64,000 bases of DNA from Pseudomonadota bacterium (GCA_023389155.1 JAEWEV010000011.1:62001-126000); one strand, 5' to 3'; counted from the stretch's first letter, positions 1 to 8,587 are shown. Notes: generated from the letters alone by a model not told the origin. Numbers and translations are program-made.

Positions 1-140
1 ATCCCGCATATAAATAAAAACAGAGTCAATATCAGGCAGAACACCAGCGGATCCGGAATGATCTTGTCTGCAGCGAAGTCAAATTTTTTGCTGCTCCTCC
101 ACAAAAACGAGCCCGTCCCGACTTCTTTTATTGCTTTCAT
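1..140 (-). CDS. AtoE-family short-chain fatty acid transporter (5' part only)
   Basis: Only the first 46 codons lie in the window; the gene continues off the left edge. The translation contains IIPDPLVFCLILTLFLFI (residues 27-44), which matches the start of the first membrane helix of the AtoE / TIGR00366 short-chain fatty acid permeases, where a cytoplasmic leader is followed by a PDP motif and a hydrophobic stretch. An in-frame stop upstream and an AAAGGA about ten bases before the ATG support this start. The ATG lies 2 bases after the stop of the dehydrogenase gene, so the two are co-transcribed. A permease for acetoacetate or a similar short acid fits the fumarylacetoacetase upstream, since acetoacetate is one of its products. 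The family call rests on a short stretch and is therefore moderate. Confidence 0.6.
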   Translation of the reverse strand, partial: MKAIKEVGTGSFLWRSSKKFDFAADKIIPDPLVFCLILTLFLFICG

Positions 141-142
141 CT

Positions 143-1099
143 TTATGATCCTTTATTCATTTCGTCTAAAGATTTAAGTTGAATGATTAATTTTTTTTGA
201 AAATTTTCCAAAATAGATTCCTTACTTTCTTTATATTCAAAGAATCCTTCTCCCGTTTTTAAACCCAGTTTGTTTTCACTCACCTTTTCTCTGAGAAGAT
301 CACTGGATTTTGTGCTGTTGCTCATTGCCGGCAACAAGTTGTCTCCTACAGTGCACCAGATGTCCAGTCCTCCAAAATCGGCAACTTCCAGTTGCCCAGT
401 GGTGGCATAACGAAAGGCAGGGCCGTATTTCAAGGCTGCATCGATGTCTTCAGCTGAAGCGGCTTTCATCTCAATCAATGAAAATACTTCTCTGGCGATG
501 CCTTGCTGAATTCTGTTGGCAATCAGGCCAGGGATATTTTTCAGAACTCTGATTGTTTTCTTCCCAGCGTTCGTAAAAAGTACTTCTATTTTCCTTAGTA
601 CTTCCTCATCCATATTTCCAAAATCAGAAAGCTCGACCAGAGGCATAAGATGGGCCGGGTTATACCAGTGACATACCATGCACCGCTTTCTGCCATCCTC
701 ACTGACGGACTTCATCATGTCGAACAGATTCAGACTGGATGTATTGCTGGCAATCACAGCAGTCGGCTTGGTAATCTGTTCTAATTGATTGAAGAGTTGC
801 TGTTTTAGCTGGATGTTCTCGGGAATGGCTTCGATAATAAAATCCGCATCGGCAACCGCCGCATCCAACGTGTCACATACCGTCAGATTTTGGAGCGCCT
901 TGCCTATGGCATCGGCAGAAAGCAATCCATATTTTTCGAGCACTTCAAGGTCGCGCTCAACGCGATGCGCAAGTTCATCTCTTAGCAATGCATTTGGCTC
1001 GTAGACTGAAACCGGGTACCCTTTCATCGCGAAATATTCCGCGATTCCTTGTCCCATTGTTCCGCCGCCAACAACTCCAATAGTTTCTATATCTTTCAT
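143..1099 (-). CDS. 3-hydroxyacyl-CoA dehydrogenase family protein
   Basis: 318 residues, a normal length for a single-function NAD-dependent 3-hydroxyacyl-CoA dehydrogenase. An N-terminal Rossmann fold has GGGTMGQG at 11-18. SNTSS at 118-122 is the conserved substrate-binding serine segment. CHWYNPAHLMPLVE contains the likely catalytic pair His144 and Glu156. The C-terminal domain starts with the usual NIPGLIANRIQQ. The reading frame is open further upstream to 1147, but that would overlap the fumarylacetoacetase gene, and MKDIETIGVVGGG is the natural start of the family. The enzyme would oxidise a short 3-hydroxyacyl-CoA to a 3-ketoacyl-CoA. It lies between fumarylacetoacetase and an AtoE-like permease, which suggests handling of C4 acids such as 3-hydroxybutyrate/acetoacetate; the substrate is inferred. 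L-carnitine or L-gulonate dehydrogenases are related alternatives. Confidence 0.82.
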   Translation of the reverse strand: MKDIETIGVVGGGTMGQGIAEYFAMKGYPVSVYEPNALLRDELAHRVERDLEVLEKYGLLSADAIGKALQNLTVCDTLDAAVADADFIIEAIPENIQLKQQLFNQLEQITKPTAVIASNTSSLNLFDMMKSVSEDGRKRCMVCHWYNPAHLMPLVELSDFGNMDEEVLRKIEVLFTNAGKKTIRVLKNIPGLIANRIQQGIAREVFSLIEMKAASAEDIDAALKYGPAFRYATTGQLEVADFGGLDIWCTVGDNLLPAMSNSTKSSDLLREKVSENKLGLKTGEGFFEYKESKESILENFQKKLIIQLKSLDEMNKGS

Positions 1100-1119
1100 A
1101 AATTCGCTCTCAATAATTC

Positions 1120-2439
1120 CTATGCCGGCAATATCGTCCCGATACATTCACCAAAGCCGATAGACCTGAACCCTTCTTTTTCACATCTACCTGTTAACGT
1201 AATTTCGTCTCCATCTTCAAGGTACTGTCTGATCTCGCCATTGGGTAACGTTATTGGCTTGTTTCCGTTTTCAGTCAATTCCAACAGACTTCCAAGCTCT
1301 TCCGGGATTGGACCAGAGATGGTTCCGGTTCCGAGAATATCGCCGGCTTCCATTTCGCATCCAGAAGACGTGTGATGCGTCAACAGTTGCTGCGGAGTCC
1401 AATATAGATGCAACATGTTGGACTGAATAATACAGACAGCGTTTTCATTGTTATCGCGCATCTTTTCGGTTCTGCAATACACCCTGAGAGCAACATCAAA
1501 AGCCCCGTTTTTTTGATCGTGCGCAGAATGCAAATAGGGAAGCGGCTTGGGATCAGAAGCAGGTCGTTCCGGCACAGATCTTCTGAAAGGCGCCAGGGCA
1601 TAGGGAGTCACGATCCATGCTGATACTGATGTGCCGAAATTTTTTGCCAGAAATGGGCCTAGAGGTTTCATTTCCCATTTCTGGATATCGCGAGCCGACC
1701 AATCATTCAACAAACCGAAACCGGCAATATGATTTTCTGCATCATCAATAGCGACGGGATCGCCCCAGTCAGTGGGTTTGCCCACATAAATAGCCATCTC
1801 CAACTCCAGATCCAGTTCCTTGCAACTGGTGACGGCAGGTGTATCTCCTGCGGTTTTAGGCACAAGTTGGCCTGATGGTCGTTTTATGTTCGTACCGGAA
1901 ATTTTTACAGTCGAAGGCCGTCCGTGATATCCAATTGGCACCCATTTATAGTTTTCTGGTAAGGGGTTTTCGGGTTGCAGTAAGCCTCCGGCGCGAACGG
2001 CATGGTGGATTCCCGCGTAGAAATCAGTATAGTTTCTTACATCTACAGGCCTATGCATTTTGACTGAATCCATTGCATAGAGAATTTTCGCTTCGTGCTT
2101 TCTTATATTGGAGGCGTCGCGATCAGAAAGAAGGTCAAAGATTCTATGCCGCAACTGTAGTCCAAATTCAAGTCCTTCGGACAGCAATAGATTCAAACTG
2201 TCAGTATTGACGTGTTCAGTTTTAATTTCGGGGTTCAAGTACCCAAGTTGAAATAGCTGCGCCAGATCCAGCACTTTGTTTCCGATGGCGATTCCAACAC
2301 GAGGCGGTTCATTGCCGTAAGAAAATATGCCTAATGGGAGATTCTGAATAGGAAAGTCTGTGGAATCATCGTTAGCTTCCGCCACCCAACTTTTCCGTGA
2401 AATATCATGTGTATGATCAAGTTCAAGAAACTTATTCAT
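1120..2439 (-). CDS. fahA: Fumarylacetoacetase
   Basis: 439 residues, full length for fumarylacetoacetate hydrolase (EC 3.7.1.2), which splits fumarylacetoacetate to fumarate and acetoacetate in the last step of tyrosine/homogentisate breakdown. The metal and active-site residues known from the mouse enzyme have clear counterparts: Asp139 and His146 in NYTDFYAGIHHA, Glu212 and Glu214 in ELDLELEMAIYVG, Asp246 in LLNDWSARDIQ, and Lys266 in PLGPFLAKNFGT. GYHGRPSTVKISG (170-182) is a family signature. AAGGA precedes the ATG. It is the first gene of the operon fah, hydroxyacyl-CoA dehydrogenase, AtoE-like permease. No homogentisate dioxygenase or maleylacetoacetate isomerase is nearby, so the physiological substrate could be a related acylpyruvate. 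The AraC gene upstream is the likely regulator. Confidence 0.93.
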   Translation of the reverse strand: MNKFLELDHTHDISRKSWVAEANDDSTDFPIQNLPLGIFSYGNEPPRVGIAIGNKVLDLAQLFQLGYLNPEIKTEHVNTDSLNLLLSEGLEFGLQLRHRIFDLLSDRDASNIRKHEAKILYAMDSVKMHRPVDVRNYTDFYAGIHHAVRAGGLLQPENPLPENYKWVPIGYHGRPSTVKISGTNIKRPSGQLVPKTAGDTPAVTSCKELDLELEMAIYVGKPTDWGDPVAIDDAENHIAGFGLLNDWSARDIQKWEMKPLGPFLAKNFGTSVSAWIVTPYALAPFRRSVPERPASDPKPLPYLHSAHDQKNGAFDVALRVYCRTEKMRDNNENAVCIIQSNMLHLYWTPQQLLTHHTSSGCEMEAGDILGTGTISGPIPEELGSLLELTENGNKPITLPNGEIRQYLEDGDEITLTGRCEKEGFRSIGFGECIGTILPA

Positions 2440-2740
2440 TGAAAATCCTTATCGATTGAATGCTGTTGTTACCAGAGAATTTGTCCCGAGTTCGTGTGTA
2501 TTGTTTTAATTAGCCCTTTTTCAAAATACTCAATCTTTTCTTTCTTTTGGAAAACGCTAGCGGGCTTTTATCCAGCGTTGGATTCGCCCGATAATGAGGC
2601 TATTCGCATTGCGGTATTAATGATTGAGATTAACGCTGAACAAATAAAAGGGCTGTTCAGGATTGGACAAGGAGCATCCAGAATAGGACACTTCCGGCGC
2701 GTGGAAGGCACCGATTTTTGCTTTTGCGCTTTATTTTTCT
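2440..2740. other. Intergenic region between fah operon and its AraC-type regulator
   Basis: About 300 bases with no credible gene. It is AT-rich near 2500-2560 and holds the promoter of the fah operon, read leftward. The one clear structure is a pair of direct repeats at 2659-2690, annotated separately. Confidence 0.6.
2659..2690 (-). promoter_or_regulatory. Candidate AraC-type operator: two direct repeats 21 bases apart
   Basis: AGGATTGGACA at 2659-2669 and AGAATAGGACA at 2680-2690 match at 9 of 11 positions and start 21 bases apart, two turns of the helix. Read toward fah they are TGTCCTATTCT followed by TGTCCAATCCT. AraC-family proteins carry two helix-turn-helix units and usually bind such same-face direct repeats. 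The pair lies about 220 bases upstream of the fumarylacetoacetase start and just past the end of the AraC-type gene. That this regulator binds here is inferred. Confidence 0.5.
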
Positions 2741-3538
2741 TTAGTCGTGATGGTTTTCGAAATATTCGCTGGGAACTACGCCCATCACCTTTTTGAACAT
2801 TCGTGTAAATGCAGAAGGTGTAGCGTATCCTACATCCAAAGCAACTGACGTAATCCGTTCTCCTGATGCAAGCCGTAGCAATGCATTATGAATTCGCAGG
2901 CTTTGCTTCCAGTTCAGAAAACTCGTACCTGTCTCTTTGAAAATTAAACGGCTTAATGTCTTTCCGGAGATGTGCAACTGATCTGCCCATTCATCCAGAT
3001 TGCGATTGTCAGATAAATCCGCTTTAATACACTTTTCCAATCGCTGCAGACGCGCGTCTTTAAAGGCAGGCAAATATAATGAACCGCCCGGGGTCCAATG
3101 GATTTCTGACAGGATGAGATCCATGATTTTGCCTTCCGGACCAGTCTCATCGTATTCAATTGGCAGCTCTGTCGCTCTTATAATTAATTCTTTCAGTAAC
3201 GATGACACAGGTACAACGCATTCAATTCTAGGTAAATTCCCGAAGTTATCACTGTCTTGTTGAATAAATAGTGTGCGCATATCGATGGGACCATGCGATC
3301 GCATCTGATGTTCTACCCCTGCAGGCACCCACAGTGCTCGTAATGGCGATAATACCCAAAGACCACTTCGCGTTCGCATCTCCATGATGCCGCTCACCCC
3401 GTATACGAATTGGGCCCGCGGATGAATATGCCAATCATTCAGGTAGGCTCCTGGAAAGGACCGACTCATCGCTCCTATCCGCCGAGGTATATTTTGATAA
3501 TCGTCTCTGTTTTGACTTTTGATATCCATAGTTATCAA
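2741..3538 (-). CDS. AraC-family transcriptional regulator with N-terminal cupin
   Basis: 265 residues. Residues about 35-110 form a cupin-type sensor (HIHPRAQFVYGVSG, then WVPAGVEHQM). Residues about 165-262 hold the double helix-turn-helix: LDEWADQLHISGKTLSRLIF is the first, and ITSVALDVGYATPSAFTRMF with a following FKKVMGVVPSEYF is the second and its signature end. Start could be this Met or the one three codons later. It is transcribed in the same direction as, and immediately upstream of, the fumarylacetoacetase operon, so it is the natural activator of that operon, with an aromatic or keto-acid intermediate as possible inducer. The ligand is unknown. Confidence 0.88.
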   Translation of the reverse strand: MITMDIKSQNRDDYQNIPRRIGAMSRSFPGAYLNDWHIHPRAQFVYGVSGIMEMRTRSGLWVLSPLRALWVPAGVEHQMRSHGPIDMRTLFIQQDSDNFGNLPRIECVVPVSSLLKELIIRATELPIEYDETGPEGKIMDLILSEIHWTPGGSLYLPAFKDARLQRLEKCIKADLSDNRNLDEWADQLHISGKTLSRLIFKETGTSFLNWKQSLRIHNALLRLASGERITSVALDVGYATPSAFTRMFKKVMGVVPSEYFENHHD

Positions 3539-3699
3539 TCACAAAAATTACCCATTTAAACAACCTGCCAACGATTGAAATTGCTCTTTTATCTCAGCAC
3601 TAACACAGATTCGAATATGTTGAAATATGATAGCCTCAGTCCCGAAGTGGCGTCATGAATTCACTTTTAACTGGCTTGCGGTACAGAATACCTATTTGG

Positions 3700-4722
3700 C
3701 TATCCGATAGCTCTGGTTGTTGCACGAGCGATGACGTTGAAACCAACGTCCTGTGCCTGTACTACGGTTTGACCAGCCATACGCGCAATGAGGGCCTGCG
3801 CTCCCAGACGTCCGATCCTGGCGCCATCGACACGTACCGTAGAAAGCGCGGGGATGGTGTCGGCGGCCAGCGCCTGGTCGCCAAAACCGAGCACACCGAA
3901 CTGGCCAGGAATGGACAGCCCCAACGAATACCCATGCGCAAGAACGCCTTGCGCCAGCGCATCTGAACTGCAGAAAACAGCATCCGTATCAGGCGCCTGA
4001 GCCAATAGCGACTTCAGTGCCTCTCGTCCCCTGTCGATTTGCGGACTGTGCTCGGGAAAAACGATTTCAACCGGATCCTTAACATTCGCCTCGCCAGCGG
4101 CACGCATGAAGCCGTGAGCACGCCGATGGGCACGACTGTCATCCGAACGCAAAATGGCAACGCGTTTATAGCCGCAACTGAACAAATGGCGAAACGCTGA
4201 CCGCCCCGCCTCTTCATGAGAAAATCCTATGGCAACGTCCAGTGGATGCGGCGTATAGTCCCACAGTTCAACAACAGGGATATTCGCATTCAGCAGCAAG
4301 CGTCTGGTGCGGGCGGTATGTTCGGTGCCGGTCAGTACAACGCCATCCGGACGCCGGCTGAGCATGGCAGCCAGCCAGCCCTCTTCGTAGGCGGGCTCGT
4401 ATCGCGAAACGCCAAGCGTGGTTTCATAGCGGGCCTCCGCCAGTTCACCAACCAGGGCGTCGAGCATGTCGGAAAAGAGTGAGTGCGCCACCGAAGGAAC
4501 GATAGCTGCAACCAGCCTGGTCTGTTTTGATGTCAAACCGCCGGCCAGCGAATTGGGAACATAGCCGGCCTGCTCTACCGCCTGCTGCACGCGCAAGCGT
4601 GTATCTTCAGCGACCAGCTCGGGCCGATGTATCGCACGTGAGGCTGTAATGGGAGATACGCCCGCCAGACGGGCGATATCTTTAAGCGTCGGAAGTGCAG
4701 TGCGATTGGAAGAATTAGTCAC
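3700..4722 (-). CDS. LacI-family transcriptional regulator
   Basis: 340 residues. The N-terminus has the LacI helix-turn-helix (TLKDIARLAGVSPITASRAI, 12-31) and hinge helix (YVPNSLAGGL, 54-63), followed by a periplasmic-binding-protein-like effector domain with the LacI/GntR-gluconate flavour (FPEHSPQIDRGREAL, FCSSDALAQGVL, VLGFGDQALA). It lies downstream of, and reads in the same direction as, the Bug-aldolase-flavoenzyme operon at 4915-8172, separated by 192 bases. The likely target is the perfect palindrome in front of that operon (8186-8201). Inducer is probably an aldonate or 2-keto-3-deoxy acid, judged from the aldolase; this is inferred. Confidence 0.9.
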   Translation of the reverse strand: MTNSSNRTALPTLKDIARLAGVSPITASRAIHRPELVAEDTRLRVQQAVEQAGYVPNSLAGGLTSKQTRLVAAIVPSVAHSLFSDMLDALVGELAEARYETTLGVSRYEPAYEEGWLAAMLSRRPDGVVLTGTEHTARTRRLLLNANIPVVELWDYTPHPLDVAIGFSHEEAGRSAFRHLFSCGYKRVAILRSDDSRAHRRAHGFMRAAGEANVKDPVEIVFPEHSPQIDRGREALKSLLAQAPDTDAVFCSSDALAQGVLAHGYSLGLSIPGQFGVLGFGDQALAADTIPALSTVRVDGARIGRLGAQALIARMAGQTVVQAQDVGFNVIARATTRAIG

Positions 4723-4914
4723 GACAGCATGTTAGATAATGATAAATAAAGTATTTTTCTACCGCCTGATTATATAGTCACTTCTCATCCGCTACCGGTC
4801 AACAGGAAATCGCGATAATAGAAAATCGCAACATTCCGGCGAAGCCGTATCCTGTCGGCCTTAAGGCACCTCACCATACCGTCGCGAATTTTCCTTTCCG
4901 TTAATTCAGTTCGG

Positions 4915-6348
4915 TCATGAGGTCTGTATCACTTTCCCTGGGTTCATCAATCCGGAAGGATCCAGCGCATTCTTAATCTGTCTCATGACGCTCAATTCGA
5001 TATCCGTCTTGTAAAGTTCCAGCTCATGACGTTTGAGTTGACCAATGCCATGCTCGGCACTGATACTGCCCCGTCTGGCACTGATCGCATCATGGATAAC
5101 CTTGTTGACGTCATCGGTAAGCAATTGCCATTGTTTGGCCTCGACGCTCAACGGGGCGGCCACATTGAAATGCAGGTTACCGTCGCCCAAATGACCGTAC
5201 ACAATCGGTCTTGCGCCCGGAAATGCATGTTCCAGTTGCAAAAGAATATCGTCAACGAATGCAGGAATGTCAGAGATCGATAGCGATATATCGTGTTTGA
5301 TATTTCCTCCGTCCATCTGCTGCGCATGCGTGATATTTTCCCTTACGGTCCAGAGCGTCTTGGCCTGGGCCAAATTGCTTGCAAGAACAACATCCAGCAG
5401 ATCGCCCGCTTCCAGACACGCCATCAGCGCGTCTTGCATCGCATCACGCAACGTTTGCTCGTCTCCTCCGTCTGCGGCTTCCATGAGGATGTACCAGGGG
5501 TACGGGGCATTGAGCAGATCAGGGGTGTCGGGAAAGTAGTTCTGCACCAGGCTGAGCGAATCGTTTGATATCAGTTCAAAGGCAGAAAAACGCTCGCCCA
5601 GCTGGCCCCGCATACCGCCCAGCAATTGCACCGCCTGCCCAATCGAGTTAATACCTGCAAATGCAACAACTTTGGCGCTGGGCGCAGGATACAGCTTGAC
5701 GGTTGCGGCGGTGATGACGCCCAGCGTACCCTCGGACCCGATGAACAGGTGTTTCAGATCGTAGCCTGTGTTGTCTTTGCGCAGGCCGCGCAGAATATCC
5801 AGGACCTCGCCATTTGGCAATACGACTTCCAGTCCCAGAACCAGATCACGCATATTGCCGTAACGCAGTACCTGAACGCCGCCAGCGTTCGTCGCGATAT
5901 TGCCGCCAATCTGGCATGATCCCTCTGCCCCAAGGGACAATGGAAAAAGACGATTCACTTCCGCCGCCTTTTCCTGCAAAGTTTGCAGGATGCAGCCTGC
6001 TTCGACGGTTGCCGTATTGTTCTTCGGATCGATATCACGAATGCGATTGAGCCGACCCAGGTTAAGCACGGCCTGCAAGCCTGAATTATCCGGTACGGCG
6101 GCGCCACACATGCCGGTGTTGCCGCCCTGCGGAACCAGCGCAACGCCAGTTCTTGCTGCCAGTTTCACGATTGCCTGAACCTCTGCCGTGTTTGCGGGAC
6201 GCAGTATGGCCAGGGGGTCGCCATGAAATTTTCCACGCCAGTCTCTGATGTAGGCAGTCAGATCTTCTCCGCCCTCAGCGGTGTAGACGTGCGCATCACC
6301 AATGAGCGCCCGCGCTTCATCAAGCCAGGCTTGAGTGTCAAAAGTCAT
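4915..6348 (-). CDS. FAD-binding oxidase of the GlcD / D-2-hydroxyacid dehydrogenase type
   Basis: 477 residues, normal for the family. The FAD-binding PCMH domain spans about 45-220 with PQGGNTG (73-79) and GSCQIGGNIATNAGG (143-157). The C-terminal FAD-oxidase domain has GHLGDGNLHFN (385-395) and EHGIG (432-436), which hold the metal-binding His/Glu set of D-lactate and D-2-hydroxyglutarate dehydrogenases. There is no Fe-S domain and no GlcE/GlcF neighbour, so a single-subunit enzyme passing electrons to an acceptor is expected. It is the last gene after a Bug receptor and an HpaI-type aldolase (10-base gap). An attractive role is oxidation of a 2-hydroxy acid to the 2-oxo acid that is cleaved or formed by the aldolase. 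Substrate not determined. Confidence 0.87.
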   Translation of the reverse strand: MTFDTQAWLDEARALIGDAHVYTAEGGEDLTAYIRDWRGKFHGDPLAILRPANTAEVQAIVKLAARTGVALVPQGGNTGMCGAAVPDNSGLQAVLNLGRLNRIRDIDPKNNTATVEAGCILQTLQEKAAEVNRLFPLSLGAEGSCQIGGNIATNAGGVQVLRYGNMRDLVLGLEVVLPNGEVLDILRGLRKDNTGYDLKHLFIGSEGTLGVITAATVKLYPAPSAKVVAFAGINSIGQAVQLLGGMRGQLGERFSAFELISNDSLSLVQNYFPDTPDLLNAPYPWYILMEAADGGDEQTLRDAMQDALMACLEAGDLLDVVLASNLAQAKTLWTVRENITHAQQMDGGNIKHDISLSISDIPAFVDDILLQLEHAFPGARPIVYGHLGDGNLHFNVAAPLSVEAKQWQLLTDDVNKVIHDAISARRGSISAEHGIGQLKRHELELYKTDIELSVMRQIKNALDPSGLMNPGKVIQTS

Positions 6349-6358
6349 TATTTCTCCT

Positions 6359-7183
6359 TCAATAACTGTTTGACACAGAGCCTGAGGTTGCCTGCCGGGA
6401 CTCTGTACGATAGCGGCTTACGGTGCCATCAAGACCATTACGCAGTATCAGGGTATCCAGTGCTACGGCAACAAACTGGGCGCCGACCGCCAAACATTCC
6501 CGTGCACGAGCTTCATCCGCCATCAATATGCCTGGTGCCTTGCCGCTGGCGCGGATGCGCCGTATGGCCTGGTCAATGATTTTTTTCACGGCGGGATGGT
6601 TTGCTTCGCCCGGGTATCCCAGACTGGCAGATAAATCTGCCGGACCGATGAAAATCCCGTCAATCCCGTCAATTGCCGCGATGGCTTCAATCTGATCCAG
6701 CGCTTCGGCAGTTTCGACCTGAACCAGCAGACACAGTTCGTCTGCTGCTTTTGCAACATAGTCTGCCGTACGGCCGAAATTGGAGGCGCGGGTGGATCCA
6801 CCCATACCGCGCACACCCTGAGGAGCATAGCGTATGGCGCGAACGGCATTCGAGGCTTCTTCGGTGTTCTGCACAAACGGCAGCAGCAATGTTTGTGCGC
6901 CGATATCAAGATATCGTTTGATCAGCACTGTATCGTTCCATGCCGGACGCACAACCGCGTGAGTTGGCAGCATGCCGGGAGCGGGTTGCGCGGCAGCCAC
7001 TGCCTGCAACTGGTTCAGCATTAACGGGACGTCCGTTGGCGTGTGTTCCGTATCGAGTAAAACCCAGTCATAGCCGGCGCCCCCGATTAACTCGGAAACA
7101 AACGGCGACGGAATGGTTGACCACAGCCCGATCTGGGACTTGCCCGCGCGCAGCGCGCGTTTGAAATGATTAGTTGGAAGCAT
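6359..7183 (-). CDS. HpcH/HpaI-type 2-oxo acid aldolase
   Basis: 274 residues, typical for class II HpaI aldolases, which reversibly cleave 4-hydroxy-2-oxo acids to pyruvate and an aldehyde. Key segments match the known HpcH active site: DTEHTP (44-49) with the catalytic His47, Arg79 in VVRPAWND, the metal ligands Glu157 in QVETAE and Asp183 in GPADLS, and the signature DGIFIGPADLSASLG. It lies 2 bases after the Bug gene, so the two are translationally close. With the LacI regulator and GlcD-type oxidase it forms an acid-uptake and retro-aldol module. The true substrate (2-keto-3-deoxy sugar acid, heptanedioate or other) cannot be read from sequence. Confidence 0.9.
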   Translation of the reverse strand: MLPTNHFKRALRAGKSQIGLWSTIPSPFVSELIGGAGYDWVLLDTEHTPTDVPLMLNQLQAVAAAQPAPGMLPTHAVVRPAWNDTVLIKRYLDIGAQTLLLPFVQNTEEASNAVRAIRYAPQGVRGMGGSTRASNFGRTADYVAKAADELCLLVQVETAEALDQIEAIAAIDGIDGIFIGPADLSASLGYPGEANHPAVKKIIDQAIRRIRASGKAPGILMADEARARECLAVGAQFVAVALDTLILRNGLDGTVSRYRTESRQATSGSVSNSY

Positions 7184-7185
7184 AG

Positions 7186-8172
7186 TTATTTGATTCGGAT
7201 GTTGCCCTGTTCAACCACTTTGGACCAGCGTGCAACTTCGTTGTCGATGAAGCTGGCCGCCTGCTGTGGCGTGCCCGGTGTGGCTTCGTTACTCATGGTT
7301 GCCAGTCGGCTCACCACCTCTGGCTCGGCCAGAATTTCCTGTACCACGCCGTTAAGCTTATTGACGATCTCTTGCGGCATGCCTGCTGGGCCGGCCAGAC
7401 TTGTCCATGAATAGGTAACCACGTTTGGCTGACCAGATTCTGCCATGGTAGGCACGTCTGGCATCTCTTTCAGGCGCTGTTCACCCGCGAAGGCGAGCGC
7501 TTTCAATTTTTTATCTTTGATAAAAGGCAACGCCGATGTGGCAGGCACGAATAACAGATCTACCTGTCCACCCATCAGATCGGTCATAGCAGGAACATCT
7601 CCCTTGTATGGAACCGCGTTCAGCTCAATGCCTGCCGACTGTTTGAACAGCTCTGTTGTCATGTGTCCGGATGACCCAATCCCCGTCAGGGCCACGTTAA
7701 GCGAATCCGGCTTCTCTTTGGACATCTTTACCACATCGGCAACAGTGTCCGCCTTCAGGGACGGCGAGGCCAGCATGACCACAGGCACCCGACTGAGCAT
7801 GGCAATATGGGTAAAGTCTTTGCGAGTGTCATATTTCACATTGGGATTGACCAGCTGGTTAATCGCATGTGTACCCGGCCCGCCAATGACCAGCGTGTAT
7901 CCATCGGGCTTGGCACGACTGACGGCATCTGATGCCAGAGAACCGTTGACCCCGGGTTTATTTTCCACAACAACGGGTTTCCCCAGCCGCTTGCCAAGCT
8001 GATCACCGATCAGTCTGCCCAATACATCGGTTTGCCCTCCGGGCGGAAAAGGGATTACCAGGGTGACAGGTTTGACAGGATAGTTTTCCTGAGCAAAGGT
8101 AACGCCAGGCAGTAGTGTTCCGGCCAGAATCGCGCCCAGGACGAGGCGGCGCCGAGATTTATATTTTTCCAT
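7186..8172 (-). CDS. Bug-family (TctC) periplasmic solute-binding protein 1
   Basis: 328 residues. A twin-basic start and hydrophobic segment (about 1-27) form a signal peptide. The mature part begins YPVKPVTLVIPFPPGGQTD, the hallmark of Bug receptors, whose carboxylate-binding loop is the PF-PPGG-TD stretch. ADGYTLVIGG and WTSLAGPAGMPQEIV are further family marks. Bug proteins bind mono- or dicarboxylic acids or amides in the periplasm, classically for TctAB-type carriers, but in this lineage they are mostly orphans. First gene of the operon with an HpaI-type aldolase and GlcD-type oxidase. GGAG lies at the start, and a perfect palindrome is 13 bases upstream of the ATG. Confidence 0.93.
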   Translation of the reverse strand: MEKYKSRRRLVLGAILAGTLLPGVTFAQENYPVKPVTLVIPFPPGGQTDVLGRLIGDQLGKRLGKPVVVENKPGVNGSLASDAVSRAKPDGYTLVIGGPGTHAINQLVNPNVKYDTRKDFTHIAMLSRVPVVMLASPSLKADTVADVVKMSKEKPDSLNVALTGIGSSGHMTTELFKQSAGIELNAVPYKGDVPAMTDLMGGQVDLLFVPATSALPFIKDKKLKALAFAGEQRLKEMPDVPTMAESGQPNVVTYSWTSLAGPAGMPQEIVNKLNGVVQEILAEPEVVSRLATMSNEATPGTPQQAASFIDNEVARWSKVVEQGNIRIK

Positions 8173-8185
8173 GACAGTCTCCTAA

Positions 8186-8201
8186 AATGATTGCGCAATC
8201 A
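8186..8201. promoter_or_regulatory. LacI-type operator, perfect 16-base palindrome
   Basis: ATGATTGCGCAATCAT is a perfect palindrome with a central CG, the hallmark of LacI-family operators. It lies 13 bases upstream of the start codon of the Bug gene, between the ribosome binding site and the expected promoter, where binding would block transcription. The only LacI-family gene nearby is at 3700-4722, at the end of the same gene block. Confidence 0.72.
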
Positions 8202-8379
8202 TATCATGGAAATAATTTACAATTCACTAGTATATTTACCTATTAGTGTATAAAAATCCAAAAAACTCTGGTACTGAAATGCTGCTTTATTGACCATTAA
8301 CTGATATCGCTATCATTTCGAATGAATTACCGTGTCACTGTCTATGGCGTTGTCGTTTGGCATTCGACACACGTGCGTT

Positions 8380-8407
8380 GCCCGGCGCGGGAGGGCGCGC
8401 GCCGGGC
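8380..8407. repeat. GC-rich inverted repeat
   Basis: GCCCGGCGCG (8380-8389) pairs perfectly with CGCGCCGGGC (8398-8407) across an 8-base loop. There is no T-tract on either side. It may help end leftward transcripts or be a structural repeat; I cannot tell. Confidence 0.4.
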
Positions 8408-8473
8408 ACAAGGGGATTGATCTCAATTGCGTTATCGCGACATTTCATCTGCGAGGAGATTTTTCAGAAGGGA

Positions 8474-8512
8474 CAGGGGGCGCAGACACCCTGAAAGTGG
8501 CTGCGCCCCCTG
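8474..8512 (-). terminator. Hairpin ending the CoA-transferase/Bug operon
   Basis: CAGGGGGCGCAG (8474-8485) and CTGCGCCCCCTG (8501-8512) form a perfect 12-base stem with a 15-base loop, 76 bases past the stop of the Bug gene. On the minus strand it is followed by a TCCCTTCTG stretch rather than a clean T-run, so intrinsic termination may be incomplete. Confidence 0.5.
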
Positions 8513-8587
8513 CTCCCGTGGCGGGCGACCGTAAAGACGGCAACACCTGAACCAAGGGCTCCGCCAAACACAGCTTTCAGCTGCCCA

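Larger units (their letters stand above)
8173..8587. other. Intergenic region holding a promoter and hairpins
   Basis: About 415 bases between two leftward operons. From right to left it contains a strong hairpin that probably ends the 12603-8588 operon (8474-8512), a second GC-rich inverted repeat (8380-8407, GCCCGGCGCG with CGCGCCGGGC), an AT-rich promoter-like stretch (8210-8260), and the LacI-type palindrome. No credible gene. Confidence 0.6.
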
